Positions 16,719 through 25,250 of a stretch of DNA of 64,000 nucleotides are shown here, piece by piece. The translations under genes and the position numbers were made by a program. The stretch's first letter is position 1. The number at the start of each line of letters is the position of its first letter. The stretch is from Armatimonadota bacterium (lineage in GTDB: Bacteria; Armatimonadota; Zipacnadia; UBA1398; JAKPQA01). The notes under the pieces are model-generated. The model was not told where the DNA came from. It ran no database searches and worked only from the letters and a program-made list of their open reading frames with translations. The stretch covers positions 1 to 64,000 of the forward strand of contig JAKPQA010000192.1 in NCBI GenBank assembly GCA_029547025.1, written 5' to 3'.

Positions 16719-17984
16719 TTGGCCTTCGATCCAAATCGTCCATTCGACGCTGTCTTCGCCGACTACAAGACGCACGTCAACCCGTCCATGGCCGACCTGC
16801 TGCGCTTCATGGGCTTCGAGTCCGTCGAGCACCATGCGCTGGGCGCGCGCGTGTACGATGCCGAGGGCGTCGAGTACATTGACTGCTTGGGCGGCTTCGG
16901 CGTCATGAGCCTGGGACACTGCTCGCCGCCTGTGATCGCCGCCGTGCGCGACCAGCTCGAGCGCATGGCCATGGGGACTCGCGTGCTCTTCCCCGGAGCA
17001 CAGGCAGCCCTCGCCCGTCGCATCGCCGAAGTCACTCCGGGCGACCTGCAATACTCCTTTTTCGTGAACAGCGGCGCCGAGGCCGTCGAGGGCGCTCTCA
17101 AGCTGGCGCGTTTCGCCACTCGAAGAACGGCGATTGTCGCGGCACTCGAGGGCTTCCACGGCAAGACCCTCGGCGCACTCTCGGCATCGGGCCGCGCCGT
17201 CTACAAGGCGCCCTTCGAGCCGCTGGTGCCCGGTTTCGTGCACGTGCCCTTTGGCGACGTGGACGCTCTGGACGCCGCCGTCGACTCCAGTACGGCCGCG
17301 GTCATTCTCGAACCCATCCAGGGCGAGGGGGGCGTCATCGTGCCCCCCGATGGCTACCTGGCCGCCGCCCGGGCGGCCTGCGACCGCGCTGGCGCCCTGC
17401 TGATCCTCGATGAGGTGCAGACCGGGTTCGGTCGCACCGGCCGCATGTTCGCGTGCGAACATGAGGGCGTCTGCCCCGACGTCATGACGTTGGGGAAAGC
17501 CTTGGGCGGAGGCGTCATGCCCATCGGGGCCTTCACCGCTCGGCCACACCTCTGGACCATGTTCGCCGAGAACCCGCTTCTGCACTCCTCCACGTTCGGA
17601 GGCAACCCGCTGGCCTGTGTGGCCGGGATCGCGGCCATTGACACCACCGTCGAACAGGGGCTGCCCGAGCGAGCCGCGACCCTCGGCGCCCACGCCAAAG
17701 CCTCGCTCCAGCGCGTGGCGGACGCGCACCCCGACGTCATCGCGGCCGTGCGCGGCCGTGGCCTGATGCTGGGCGTGAGCTTCACCGACCCCGACATCGG
17801 AGGCCTGGTCATCGCCGGCCTGGCCCAGCGGCGCGTCCTGGCAGCCTACACGCTCAACAACCCGAGTGTGGTGCGCTTCCAGCCGCCCCTCGTGATCGAG
17901 GAGGAGCTACTCGACGAAGTGATCCGCCGCCTCGAGGACTCAGTGGTCCAGACCAAAGAGATGCTCGCCGGCCTCGAAGAGTAG
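16719..17984 (+). CDS. patA: Putrescine-type class III aminotransferase
   Basis: A 421-residue PLP enzyme very close to E. coli putrescine aminotransferase YgjG/PatA. Shared segments include EYIDCLGGFGVMSLGHCSP, YSFFVNSGAEAVEGALKLA, GFHGKTLGALSASG, VILEPIQGEGGVIVPP and LILDEVQTGFGRTGRMFACE. The PLP lysine is in TLGKALGGGVMPIGAF. The reaction would move the amino group of putrescine (or a related diamine) to 2-oxoglutarate; relatives also act on ornithine derivatives or 4-aminobutyrate, so the substrate is a good guess. The TTG start is supported by AGGGGG seven nt upstream. The gene is transcribed divergently from manC and is followed by a terminator. Confidence 0.88.
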   Translation: MAFDPNRPFDAVFADYKTHVNPSMADLLRFMGFESVEHHALGARVYDAEGVEYIDCLGGFGVMSLGHCSPPVIAAVRDQLERMAMGTRVLFPGAQAALARRIAEVTPGDLQYSFFVNSGAEAVEGALKLARFATRRTAIVAALEGFHGKTLGALSASGRAVYKAPFEPLVPGFVHVPFGDVDALDAAVDSSTAAVILEPIQGEGGVIVPPDGYLAAARAACDRAGALLILDEVQTGFGRTGRMFACEHEGVCPDVMTLGKALGGGVMPIGAFTARPHLWTMFAENPLLHSSTFGGNPLACVAGIAAIDTTVEQGLPERAATLGAHAKASLQRVADAHPDVIAAVRGRGLMLGVSFTDPDIGGLVIAGLAQRRVLAAYTLNNPSVVRFQPPLVIEEELLDEVIRRLEDSVVQTKEMLAGLEE

Positions 17985-18014
17985 GAGCGATCGGCAAGCC
18001 GACAGGCTCCTTCT
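17984..18014 (+). terminator. Nested hairpin terminator after the aminotransferase
   Basis: Immediately at the stop codon: outer stem GGAGC/GCTCC encloses inner stem TCGGC-AA-GCCGA, followed by TTCT. This is a good intrinsic-terminator shape with a short pyrimidine tail. Confidence 0.55.
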
Positions 18015-18065
18015 GCCCGCCGCTCCCGCAGCTGCCTGTGGCTGTTCCTTCGGGTCTCGTGCGGG

Positions 18066-18086
18066 CTGGCGGTTCAGACCCGCCAG
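18066..18086. terminator. Hairpin in the convergent intergenic region
   Basis: CTGGCGG-TTCAGAC-CCGCCAG, a perfect 7-bp stem between two convergent genes. It may help stop transcription from either side. Confidence 0.4.
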
Positions 18087-18102
18087 GGGCGGTGTGTGTG
18101 TG

Positions 18103-18130
18103 GTAGCCCGGGGCGGGAGCTCCGGGCTAC
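18103..18130 (-). terminator. Terminator-like hairpin at the end of the ABC exporter operon
   Basis: GTAGCCCGG and CCGGGCTAC form a perfect 9-bp stem around a 10-nt loop, overlapping the stop codon of the ATPase gene. The core 24 nt (18105-18128) recur with 20 of 24 matches at 58411-58434. Confidence 0.5.
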
Positions 18131-18915
18131 TGCGCGCCAGCCTGGTGCTCGCCGCCACCATCCCCGTGCTTGGCAAGATAGTGCTCCAACACGTCGCTCG
18201 CCTCACCCAGCTCGACGATGCGGCCCCGCTCGAGCCACATGACACGGGTGCACAGCGCCCCCACGGCCTCAAGGTCGTGGGAGACAAGGATGAGAGTCCG
18301 GCGAGGATCGGCGCGGAACTCGTTCATCTTCGCATAGCACTTGCGCGTGAAGCGCTCGTCGCCCACGGCAAGAACTTCGTCGATGAGCAGGATATCGGGC
18401 TCAACATGCACGGCCACGGCGAATCCGAGGCGGGTCACCATGCCCGACGAGTACGTGCGAACCGGCGACTCGATGAAGTCGCCCAGCTCAGCGAAGGCCA
18501 CGATGCTCTCGATCCGTTCGGACACCTCGGACCGGGACAGCCCCAGAATGACGCCGTTAAGATAGATGTTCTCGATGCCCGTCAGCTCGGGGTGGAAACC
18601 CGCGCCCAGTTCGAGGAGTGTGCAGACGCGGCCACAGACCTCCACGGTGCCGCCCGTGGGTCGCAGGATACGCGAAAGCAGCCCGAGCAGCGTACTCTTC
18701 CCCGATCCATTGGGGCCAATGAGGCCCAGTACCTCGCCTCGCTCGACCTCAAAGCTCACGCCGTCGAGGGCCCAGAATGCCTCGGAGTGGTGGGTGCGGC
18801 GACGGAAAAGCTGCACCGCAGCGGACTTGAGCGACTCGGGGCGGTCCCGGGACACGACGAATCGCTTCCGCAGGTCCCGAACGACGATGGCCGGTGGGAT
18901 CGATGCCCGCGCCAC
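18127..18915 (-). CDS. Polysaccharide-type ABC exporter, ATP-binding subunit (Wzt-like)
   Basis: A 262-residue ABC ATPase of the polysaccharide/teichoic-acid export subfamily. Walker A is GPNGSGKST, the signature is YSSGMVTRLGFA and Walker B is ILLIDEVLAVGDERF; the AVGDxxF form after Walker B and the LLELGAGFHPELTGIENIYLNG segment are typical of this subfamily. It ends at the core domain and lacks the long C-terminal glycan-recognition domain found in some Wzt proteins. The GTG start lies one nt beyond the permease stop, so the two are translationally coupled. Its partner is the permease immediately upstream. The carried glycan is unknown. Confidence 0.92.
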   Translation of the reverse strand: MARASIPPAIVVRDLRKRFVVSRDRPESLKSAAVQLFRRRTHHSEAFWALDGVSFEVERGEVLGLIGPNGSGKSTLLGLLSRILRPTGGTVEVCGRVCTLLELGAGFHPELTGIENIYLNGVILGLSRSEVSERIESIVAFAELGDFIESPVRTYSSGMVTRLGFAVAVHVEPDILLIDEVLAVGDERFTRKCYAKMNEFRADPRRTLILVSHDLEAVGALCTRVMWLERGRIVELGEASDVLEHYLAKHGDGGGEHQAGAQ

Positions 18916-18916
18916 G

Positions 18917-19726
18917 TCACACCAGCTCCGGCAAGCGCCACTGGAGGCGCCGGAACACAGCGTACCCGGCCGCCAGAGCGAGAACACAGGTGGCGGCCCC
19001 CGCCGCCAACTGCGCGCTGGTCGGCGGCGGGAAGTCGCCCGCGCCCAGGATGGCGAACCGTGTCTGTTCGATCGCGACCGCGACCGGGTTGAGCATGTAG
19101 ATGGTGAAGTAGGGCTCCGCCAGGTTCTGCTTCACCACACCGGCCGGATAAAGAATAGGGGTCACGAAGAAACCGAGCGTGAACGCGAAGCTCAGCAGGT
19201 ACTCCACGTCACGCAGAAGCGTGTTGGCCACGGAGAACAGGAAGCTCAGGCCCAGCGCCAGCGCGGCGAAGAAGAAGAAGATGACAGGCAGCCAGACCAG
19301 CGTCCACAGCACCGGCGGCCGCACGACGACGAACAGGTACAGCAGGAACAGCAGCATCGTGAAGCCCAAGTGGATCAGGTTACCCAGCATCACGGAGAGA
19401 GGGAGCACCTCGCGCGGGAAGTACACCTTCTTGACGATGTCCCGGTTCTTCAGAATGCAGTTGCAGCTCTCGACCGAAGTCAAGTAGATAAAGCTCCACG
19501 GGAGCGTGCCACAGAAGAGGTGCGCCGAGTAGTTCTCGATGGACGAAAAGCGCGTCATGCGTTTGAAGACGACGGTGAGCACCGCCACCTGGACGATGGG
19601 AACGAGGATCGAGATCGCGAACCCAAAGTAGGAGCCCCGGTAGCGTACACGCAGATCCCGCCGCACCAAAGCACGGAGGAGCTCCCGCGCGGCCCACAGC
19701 TCTCGGATGTGCTCTCGCATCGACAT
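18917..19726 (-). CDS. Polysaccharide-type ABC exporter, permease subunit (Wzm-like)
   Basis: A 269-residue ABC-2 type permease with about six membrane helices and the family-typical N-terminal amphipathic region LLRALVRRDLRVRYRGSYFGF. Conserved inner segments include LPWSFIYLTSVESCNCILKNRDIVKKVYFPRE and a final FFVTPILYP region. It pairs with the adjacent ATPase to export an undecaprenyl-linked or similar glycan. The frame stays open to 19825; ATG at 19726 (MSMREHIREL) gives the usual length, with ATG 19750 and 19720 as alternatives because no strong RBS decides. It is divergent from the radical SAM gene. Confidence 0.88.
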   Translation of the reverse strand: MSMREHIRELWAARELLRALVRRDLRVRYRGSYFGFAISILVPIVQVAVLTVVFKRMTRFSSIENYSAHLFCGTLPWSFIYLTSVESCNCILKNRDIVKKVYFPREVLPLSVMLGNLIHLGFTMLLFLLYLFVVVRPPVLWTLVWLPVIFFFFAALALGLSFLFSVANTLLRDVEYLLSFAFTLGFFVTPILYPAGVVKQNLAEPYFTIYMLNPVAVAIEQTRFAILGAGDFPPPTSAQLAAGAATCVLALAAGYAVFRRLQWRLPELV

Positions 19727-19903
19727 CGACCGTCTGCTATAATACGCCATGGCTTGAGCGGCGCGGACCGCCCCATTTGCCAAACGGGCGCTTCCGCCGG
19801 AATGCGCGAGGCGCTCGGGCCGCACTAACGCTGCCCGTACGCCCTTCGGCCCAGGCGCGAGTCTGGGCGCTCTTGCGTACCAGCGGACGACACGGATGTC
19901 TGA

Positions 19904-21721
19904 GTGACCCCCATACCCGACGAGCTTCTCTCACTAGTCCAGAAGCCGGCTCGCTACATCGGCCGCGAGTGGAACGCCATCGTCAAGGATCCACGCGGCG
20001 CTGCCCTGCGTTGGGCCCTGTGCTTCCCGGATATCTACGACGTCGGCATCGCTCACCTGGGCCTGCGGGTGCTCTACCACATTCTCAATCAGGTCGAGGA
20101 CGTCGTGTGTGAGCGAGTGTTCCTGCCATGGCCCGACTACAGAGCGCTCCTGGAGAGCACCGGCTCCCCGCTGTGTAGCCTCGAGAACCAGTTGCCGCTC
20201 GACACCTTCGATGTCGTGGGGTTCTCATTGCAGTATGAGTTGAGCTACCCTGCCGTTCTCGAGATGCTCCGGCTGGGAGGCATCGCCGCCCGCGCGCGCG
20301 ATCGCGGCGAGCGAGACCCGCTGGTCATCGCTGGGGGACCGTGCGCCCTGAACCCCGAACCCCTGGCTGATTTCCTCGACGCGGTCTGTCTGGGCGATGG
20401 GGAGGATGTCGTCCTCGAGATCACCGAGTGCGTCCGGCAGGGCCGCTCCGCGGGCGCGGGCCGCGGCGAGCTGCTCCGCGAGTTGGCGCGGATCGAGGGC
20501 CTGTATGTGCCCGGGCTGTACTCGGTCGAGTACGGGGCCGACGGCCGGGTCCGCTGCATAGAGCCCCAGTCGGGCGTGCCGCCTGTCGTGACCCGGCGGT
20601 TCGTGCGCGACCTGGACGCTGCGGCGTTTCCGACGCGCCCCATCGTGCCCTACGTCGAGGCCGTGCACGATCGTGTGGCCATCGAAGTCAGCCGGGGCTG
20701 CACCCGGGGATGCCGGTTCTGCCATGCCGGAATGACCTACCGGCCCGTCCGAGAGCGGACACCCGATACCATCGTGCGCCTGGCCAGGGAGTCCATTGAC
20801 GCGACCGGGTACGACGAGGTCAGCCTGTTGTCCCTCTCGACGGCCGACTATAGCCAGATCGAGCCACTGTGCGACGCGCTTCTGGAGGAGTTCGATGGAC
20901 AGCATGTCAGCCTGTCGCTCCCGTCGCTGCGCGTCGATTCCTTCTCCGTGGCCTTGTGCGAGAAGGTGTCACGAGTCCGCAAGAGCGGCATCACCCTGGC
21001 ACCAGAAGCCGGAACCCAGCGGCTCCGCGATGTCATCAACAAACCGGTGACCGATTCGCACATCGAAGAGGCCGTCCGGGCCGCCTTCGCCGCCGGCCAC
21101 CAGTCCGTGAAGGCCTACTTCATGATCGGACTGCCCACCGAGACGGAGGCCGACCTCGAGGGTATCATCGGCGTGCTCGAACACATCCGGCGTCTCGCTG
21201 ATGCCATGAAGGTCAGACGACGGGGGCCTGTGGTGAACGTGAGCCTCGCCACCTTCGTGCCCAAGCCCCACACGCCGTTCCAGTGGGAGCCCATGACACC
21301 GATTGAAGAGGCAAGGCGACGGCAGCGCTTCGTGGTGAACGGGGCCAGTCCGAAGCACTTCAGAGTGCGCTGGCACGACGCCGAGCAGGGCCTGGTCGAG
21401 GCCATCCTCGCCCGCGGCGATCGCCGCCTTGGTCCCGTGCTCCAGCGCGTCGCGGGGGCGGGAGGTGGCATGGAGGCCTGGTCCGAGTACTTCAGCCTGG
21501 AGCGATGGCTCGCCGCCATGGATGCCGAGAGGCTGGACCCGCGCCTCTACGCCGGCGAGTGGCCCGAGAACGCCACGCTTCCCTGGGACCACTTGTCGAC
21601 GGGCGTGCGGCGCGAGTTCCTTCTGGGCGAGCGTCGCCGTTCCCGCCAGGGCGTGACCACGCCAGACTGCCGTGTCGACGGGTGCCAAGGGTGTGGAGGG
21701 TTCTGCGAGAATGGTCGTTGA
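19904..21721 (+). CDS. B12-binding/radical SAM protein (TIGR03960 type)
   Basis: A 605-residue radical SAM protein. An N-terminal Rossmann-like region (about 30-200, with FPDIYDVGIAHLGLRVLY) resembles a cobalamin-binding fold, and the radical SAM cluster motif is CTRGCRFC with cysteines at 266, 270 and 273. A C-terminal region ends in a cysteine cluster CRVDGCQGCGGFC that could hold another metal site. This family is encoded next to DUF2344 and RNase G/E in many bacteria, as here; its substrate is still not established to my knowledge. The GTG start follows a three-codon ATG frame ending in an overlapping TGA. Confidence 0.88.
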   Translation: MTPIPDELLSLVQKPARYIGREWNAIVKDPRGAALRWALCFPDIYDVGIAHLGLRVLYHILNQVEDVVCERVFLPWPDYRALLESTGSPLCSLENQLPLDTFDVVGFSLQYELSYPAVLEMLRLGGIAARARDRGERDPLVIAGGPCALNPEPLADFLDAVCLGDGEDVVLEITECVRQGRSAGAGRGELLRELARIEGLYVPGLYSVEYGADGRVRCIEPQSGVPPVVTRRFVRDLDAAAFPTRPIVPYVEAVHDRVAIEVSRGCTRGCRFCHAGMTYRPVRERTPDTIVRLARESIDATGYDEVSLLSLSTADYSQIEPLCDALLEEFDGQHVSLSLPSLRVDSFSVALCEKVSRVRKSGITLAPEAGTQRLRDVINKPVTDSHIEEAVRAAFAAGHQSVKAYFMIGLPTETEADLEGIIGVLEHIRRLADAMKVRRRGPVVNVSLATFVPKPHTPFQWEPMTPIEEARRRQRFVVNGASPKHFRVRWHDAEQGLVEAILARGDRRLGPVLQRVAGAGGGMEAWSEYFSLERWLAAMDAERLDPRLYAGEWPENATLPWDHLSTGVRREFLLGERRRSRQGVTTPDCRVDGCQGCGGFCENGR

Positions 21722-22379
21722 CGTGGCGTACGCCAAGGGACCCGCGCTGCGTTACCTGTCGCACCTCGAGCTGATGCGCGCGTTCGAGCGCGCCGTCCGT
21801 CGGGCGGGAGTGCCCGTGGAGCACTCGCAGGGGTTCAACCCGCGGCCCAAGATCACCCACGCCAGCGCCTTGGCCGTGGGAATGAGCAGTGAGGTGGAGC
21901 GCGCCTGGCTGGTGCTGTCTCGGCCCATGGCGGTGGCCGAGGTCCAGCGCCGACTGACCGGTGCCTGCCCGGATGGGCTACAGATCATTGCTGTCCGTCA
22001 GGCACTCACGGGCACGAAGCCGCCCTATGGGCAGTTCGACCGGGCCGAGTACCGCATCGAGCTCCCCGAGACACAACGCGTTGGGCCCGAGCTCGAGGCG
22101 CGGATCGCGGAACTCCTCGCTCGTCGGGAAATCAGCATCATGCGCGAGAAGGATGGCCAGGCCAGGTGCGTGGATATACGGCCGTTTGTGGAGAGCCTGC
22201 AGGCCACGGACTGCGGCCTCCGCCTTGTGCTCGCATTCGGAGAGGGAGGGCAGGCGAAGCCGGTGGAGGTTCTCGCGGCGCTTGGCCTGTGGAGTCCGGG
22301 TGAACCGGTGCCGTGGATCCACCGCACGGCGCTATTCGCTCACAGGCAGCGGTCCAAGGGGTCGCTGCGGCGGCGCTGA
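21711..22379 (+). CDS. DUF2344 (TIGR03936) protein
   Basis: A 222-residue protein of the DUF2344 family, usually adjacent or fused to the TIGR03960 radical SAM protein. Segments GPALRYLSHLELMRAFERA and HSQGFNPRPKITHASALAVG are family hallmarks. The ATG at 21711 overlaps the end of the radical SAM gene by 11 nt and has GGAGGG ten nt upstream; a longer in-frame start at 21672 lacks support. Its role is unknown; given the fusion forms I infer a physical partner of the radical SAM enzyme. Confidence 0.88.
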   Translation: MVVDVAYAKGPALRYLSHLELMRAFERAVRRAGVPVEHSQGFNPRPKITHASALAVGMSSEVERAWLVLSRPMAVAEVQRRLTGACPDGLQIIAVRQALTGTKPPYGQFDRAEYRIELPETQRVGPELEARIAELLARREISIMREKDGQARCVDIRPFVESLQATDCGLRLVLAFGEGGQAKPVEVLAALGLWSPGEPVPWIHRTALFAHRQRSKGSLRRR

Positions 22380-22419
22380 GTCGTCCCGACCCACAGTTGG
22401 CCCGCCCCACTCGTTGCGG

Positions 22420-22430
22420 AAGGAGGTGAG
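22420..22430 (+). promoter_or_regulatory. Strong RBS of the RNase G/E gene
   Basis: AAGGAGGTGAG is nearly a perfect anti-16S match and lies eight nt before the GTG start at 22439. It is the strongest Shine-Dalgarno sequence in the window. Confidence 0.75.
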
Positions 22431-22438
22431 TCAAGTCA

Positions 22439-24166
22439 GTGAAACGTGAAATACTGGTTTCCACAGACCCCCGTGAAACCCGTCTCGCCCTGCTGGAGGA
22501 CGGCCAGGTCATGGAGGTCAAAGTCGAACGCGAGGCCAGCAAGGTCGGTAGCATCTACAAAGGCATCGTAGAGGCCGTGCTGCCGGGCATGGACTCGGCC
22601 TTCGTCGACGTCGGACTCGAGCGTAATGCCTTCCTGCATGCCTCGGATGCGTGTGCCGAGCTGGAGAGCGAGAGCGGTGAGGGAGGAAGCAATGGGGGGC
22701 GGGGGGGCGGCCGCCAGCGGCGGCGCCGTGTCCCCCCAATCAAGGACCTGGTCCAGCCCAAACAGGAGCTGATGCTCCAGCTCACCAAAGCCCCTATCGG
22801 TGACAAGGGGGCTCGCGTGACCACGCGCATCTCTCTGCCCGGACGCTGGGTCGTGCTGCTACCCGTGGGCGCCAACTACGTCGGGGTCTCGAAGAAGATC
22901 GAGGACGAGGAGGAGCGCGCGCGACTCAAGGAGATCGGCCACAAGCACCGCCCCCGCGGACAGGGCATCATCATCCGGACCGAGGCCTTCGGGTGCGACG
23001 AGAGCGAGATCGCCGAGGATATCGAGATGCTCAAGCAGCTCTGGAGGAAACTCCGGGCCCGGTACCGCAGCCGCAAGGCTCCGGCGCTGGTCCATGAGGA
23101 CCTGGGCCTCACCGAGCGCATGATCCGCGACTACTACAACGACGACGTCACCCGCGTCCTCGTCGACACCAAGGCCGAGTACGATCGCGTGCTGGAGGCT
23201 CTGCGCAACATTGCGCCCGCGGCGGCCAAGAAGGCCAAGCTCTACCGCGAGAAGGAGTCGCTGTTCGAAGCACACGGAGTCGAGGCGGCACTGCGCGACG
23301 CACTTGAACGGAAGGTGCGTCTGCCAAGTGGTGGTAACATCACTATAGACGAGACCGAGGCCATCGTGGCCATCGACGTCAACACCGGGCGCTTCATCGG
23401 CTCCAAAGGTCGCGGACTGGCCGATACCATCCTCAAGACCAACCTGGAGGCGGCTCGCGAGATCCCGCGCCAGCTTCGTCTGCGCGATCTGGGCGGCATC
23501 ATCGTCCTCGATTTCATCGACATGTACAATGCCGACCACAAGCGCCAGGTCATGGAGACGCTCGAAGAGCGCCTCAAACGAGATCGGGCTCGAACGCGAG
23601 TCGTGCACCTGTCGCCCCTTGGGCTGGTCGAGATGACCCGTAAGCGCACGGGGCAGTCGCTTCTGCAGTCGTCGTGCAACGTGTGCACCCGCTGCGGGGG
23701 GCGCGGCCGGGCGCTTTCCCCCGAGACCCTGGCGGCCCGCGTCGAGCGCGACCTGAAACAGAAGGCAAATCAAAAAAAGGTAACCGCATGCCTCGTCATC
23801 GTACCACCCGAGGTCGGCTTCGAGATTGTGGGCCGCGGCGGTGTGGGCGTCGAGGTGCTCGAGAAGGACCTGGGCGTCGCCCTCTATGTGCGCACCGACC
23901 CGAACCTCACCGCGGACCAGTACCGCATCGAGGCCGGAGCCCGGCAGGATATCGAACAGCAGCTCCGCATCCTGCGCCACGGGCAGATGTTCCATGTCCG
24001 CCCGACCAAAGCTGAGATCGACGCCGACACGGTCACCTTGGCCAGCGTCGACGGGATGATGGTCGAGATCGACACCAACAAGGATCCCGAAGACCTCGGC
24101 GACCTTGTCACCGTGTCCCTCTCGGACATCGGCCGCTCATGGGCTCGGGGCACTCTGCTCGAGTAG
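22439..24166 (+). CDS. rng: Ribonuclease G/E family endoribonuclease
   Basis: A 575-residue single-strand endoribonuclease acting in rRNA maturation and mRNA decay. The N-terminal S1 domain (about 38-130) carries a glycine/arginine-rich insertion (residues 77-100). Catalytic magnesium-binding aspartates correspond to D313 in DVNTGRF and D358 in LDFIDM, and the zinc-link cysteines are in CNVCTRC (413, 416, 419). It lacks a long C-terminal scaffold, so it is RNase G-like in size rather than RNase E-like. It completes the conserved trio with the radical SAM and DUF2344 genes. A 16-bp perfect hairpin follows the gene. Confidence 0.95.
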   Translation: MKREILVSTDPRETRLALLEDGQVMEVKVEREASKVGSIYKGIVEAVLPGMDSAFVDVGLERNAFLHASDACAELESESGEGGSNGGRGGGRQRRRRVPPIKDLVQPKQELMLQLTKAPIGDKGARVTTRISLPGRWVVLLPVGANYVGVSKKIEDEEERARLKEIGHKHRPRGQGIIIRTEAFGCDESEIAEDIEMLKQLWRKLRARYRSRKAPALVHEDLGLTERMIRDYYNDDVTRVLVDTKAEYDRVLEALRNIAPAAAKKAKLYREKESLFEAHGVEAALRDALERKVRLPSGGNITIDETEAIVAIDVNTGRFIGSKGRGLADTILKTNLEAAREIPRQLRLRDLGGIIVLDFIDMYNADHKRQVMETLEERLKRDRARTRVVHLSPLGLVEMTRKRTGQSLLQSSCNVCTRCGGRGRALSPETLAARVERDLKQKANQKKVTACLVIVPPEVGFEIVGRGGVGVEVLEKDLGVALYVRTDPNLTADQYRIEAGARQDIEQQLRILRHGQMFHVRPTKAEIDADTVTLASVDGMMVEIDTNKDPEDLGDLVTVSLSDIGRSWARGTLLE

Positions 24167-24173
24167 CTGGCTC

Positions 24174-24219
24174 GCCGATCCGCGGCGCGCATGGCTGAAG
24201 ACACGCGCCGCGGATCGGC
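24174..24219 (+). terminator. Strong 16-bp hairpin after rng
   Basis: GCCGATCCGCGGCGCG (24174-24189) pairs perfectly with 24204-24219 across a 14-nt loop, eight nt after the rng stop. No T-tract follows, so it may be a Rho-independent terminator without a tail, an mRNA-stabilising 3' structure, or an RNase site. Confidence 0.5.
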
Positions 24220-24278
24220 AGGGCCATGTGCCGCTGGGCGCGAAATCCTCGAGACGACGTTCACCGAAGGGGAGCCCC

Positions 24279-25214
24279 ATGCCTGACTCACGGATCCAAG
24301 CCCTGATTGGCCAGGTCGCCTACGACCGGCTGCGCCATGACCTCTTCGCGCTCTGCCAAGACCCTCTGCCCTTCCGCAAGCTCAACTACACCGTGCCCGG
24401 GCATGAAAAGTGTTCGCTGTACGAGGCTGATGACTTCATCGCCGCGGAGCTCGCCGCGGCCGGGTACGCTGTCGAGCGCGAGCCCTGCCAAGTCCAGTGC
24501 TACCGCTGCGACAGCTCCAAACCCAAAGCGCATCAGTACTCGCCGCCGGAGCCCGATGACCCGTGGTACACGGCCTACAACCTGCTCGCGCGAAAGGCGG
24601 GCACGGATCGAGCCGATGAGATCATCGTCATCGTCGCTCACAAGGACTCGCAGAGCTGGGTGGACTCCCCTGGCGCGCTGGACAATGCGGTGGGCACCGT
24701 TGGCGCGCTCGAGATCGCCCGGCTCGTCGCGGGCCAGACGCTACGGCGCAGTGTATGGTTTATCTTCTGTAATGAAGAGCACACCCCCTGGACCAGCGCG
24801 GCCGCAGCCCAGGCGTGCAGAGACCGAGGCGACAACCTGGTGGCAATCGTCAATCTCGACGCCATCGCCGGCCGCACCCAGGAGGCCATCGACCAGGGCA
24901 TCCCGGCAGCATTCACCGCCTACACCGAGGAGCCTGGCCGGGCCATCGCGGAGCACATCCACCGAGTGAACGAGGAATACGGCATCGGGCTGGTCCACAC
25001 CATCGCGCGGCGGGAGTTCGCGAACGATGATGACGGGTCGTTCGTGAAAGCCGGGTTCCCGGCGGCCGTCGTCCACATTGGCTCGTGGCCCTACGGTGAT
25101 CCGAACTACCACACCGAAGAGGACACGCCGGAGCGCGTCGATGTGAGAGTTGTACAGATGTCTATACAAGCGGTCCTGGGCACGGTTCTGGAGATCGCCG
25201 AGCTCTGCCGCTAG
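24279..25214 (+). CDS. M28-family metallopeptidase
   Basis: A 311-residue protein with the di-zinc aminopeptidase fold of family M28. The expected ligands are visible in order: AHKDS (H and D), ALDNAVG (bridging D), CNEEHTPW (catalytic and bridging E), VNLDAIA (D) and the final H in YHTEEDTPE. No signal peptide is present, so it is probably cytoplasmic, unusual for a family often secreted. The start at 24279 has AAGGGGAG just upstream; the longer frame is unsupported. It lies between rng and a heparinase-like gene on the same strand. Substrate unknown. Confidence 0.82.
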   Translation: MPDSRIQALIGQVAYDRLRHDLFALCQDPLPFRKLNYTVPGHEKCSLYEADDFIAAELAAAGYAVEREPCQVQCYRCDSSKPKAHQYSPPEPDDPWYTAYNLLARKAGTDRADEIIVIVAHKDSQSWVDSPGALDNAVGTVGALEIARLVAGQTLRRSVWFIFCNEEHTPWTSAAAAQACRDRGDNLVAIVNLDAIAGRTQEAIDQGIPAAFTAYTEEPGRAIAEHIHRVNEEYGIGLVHTIARREFANDDDGSFVKAGFPAAVVHIGSWPYGDPNYHTEEDTPERVDVRVVQMSIQAVLGTVLEIAELCR

Positions 25215-25250
25215 AGGTCGCGACCTGACTCCTCGCGGAGGTGGCTGTCA

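Noticed and set aside
15031-16908. 625-codon plus-strand frame through manC
   Set aside because: It runs antisense to manC and part of the URO-D-like gene and ends inside the aminotransferase; composition is noise-like.
19738-19743. TATAAT on the plus strand before the radical SAM gene
   Set aside because: No -35 at a usable distance (16-18 nt) and the start is about 160 nt downstream; probably chance.
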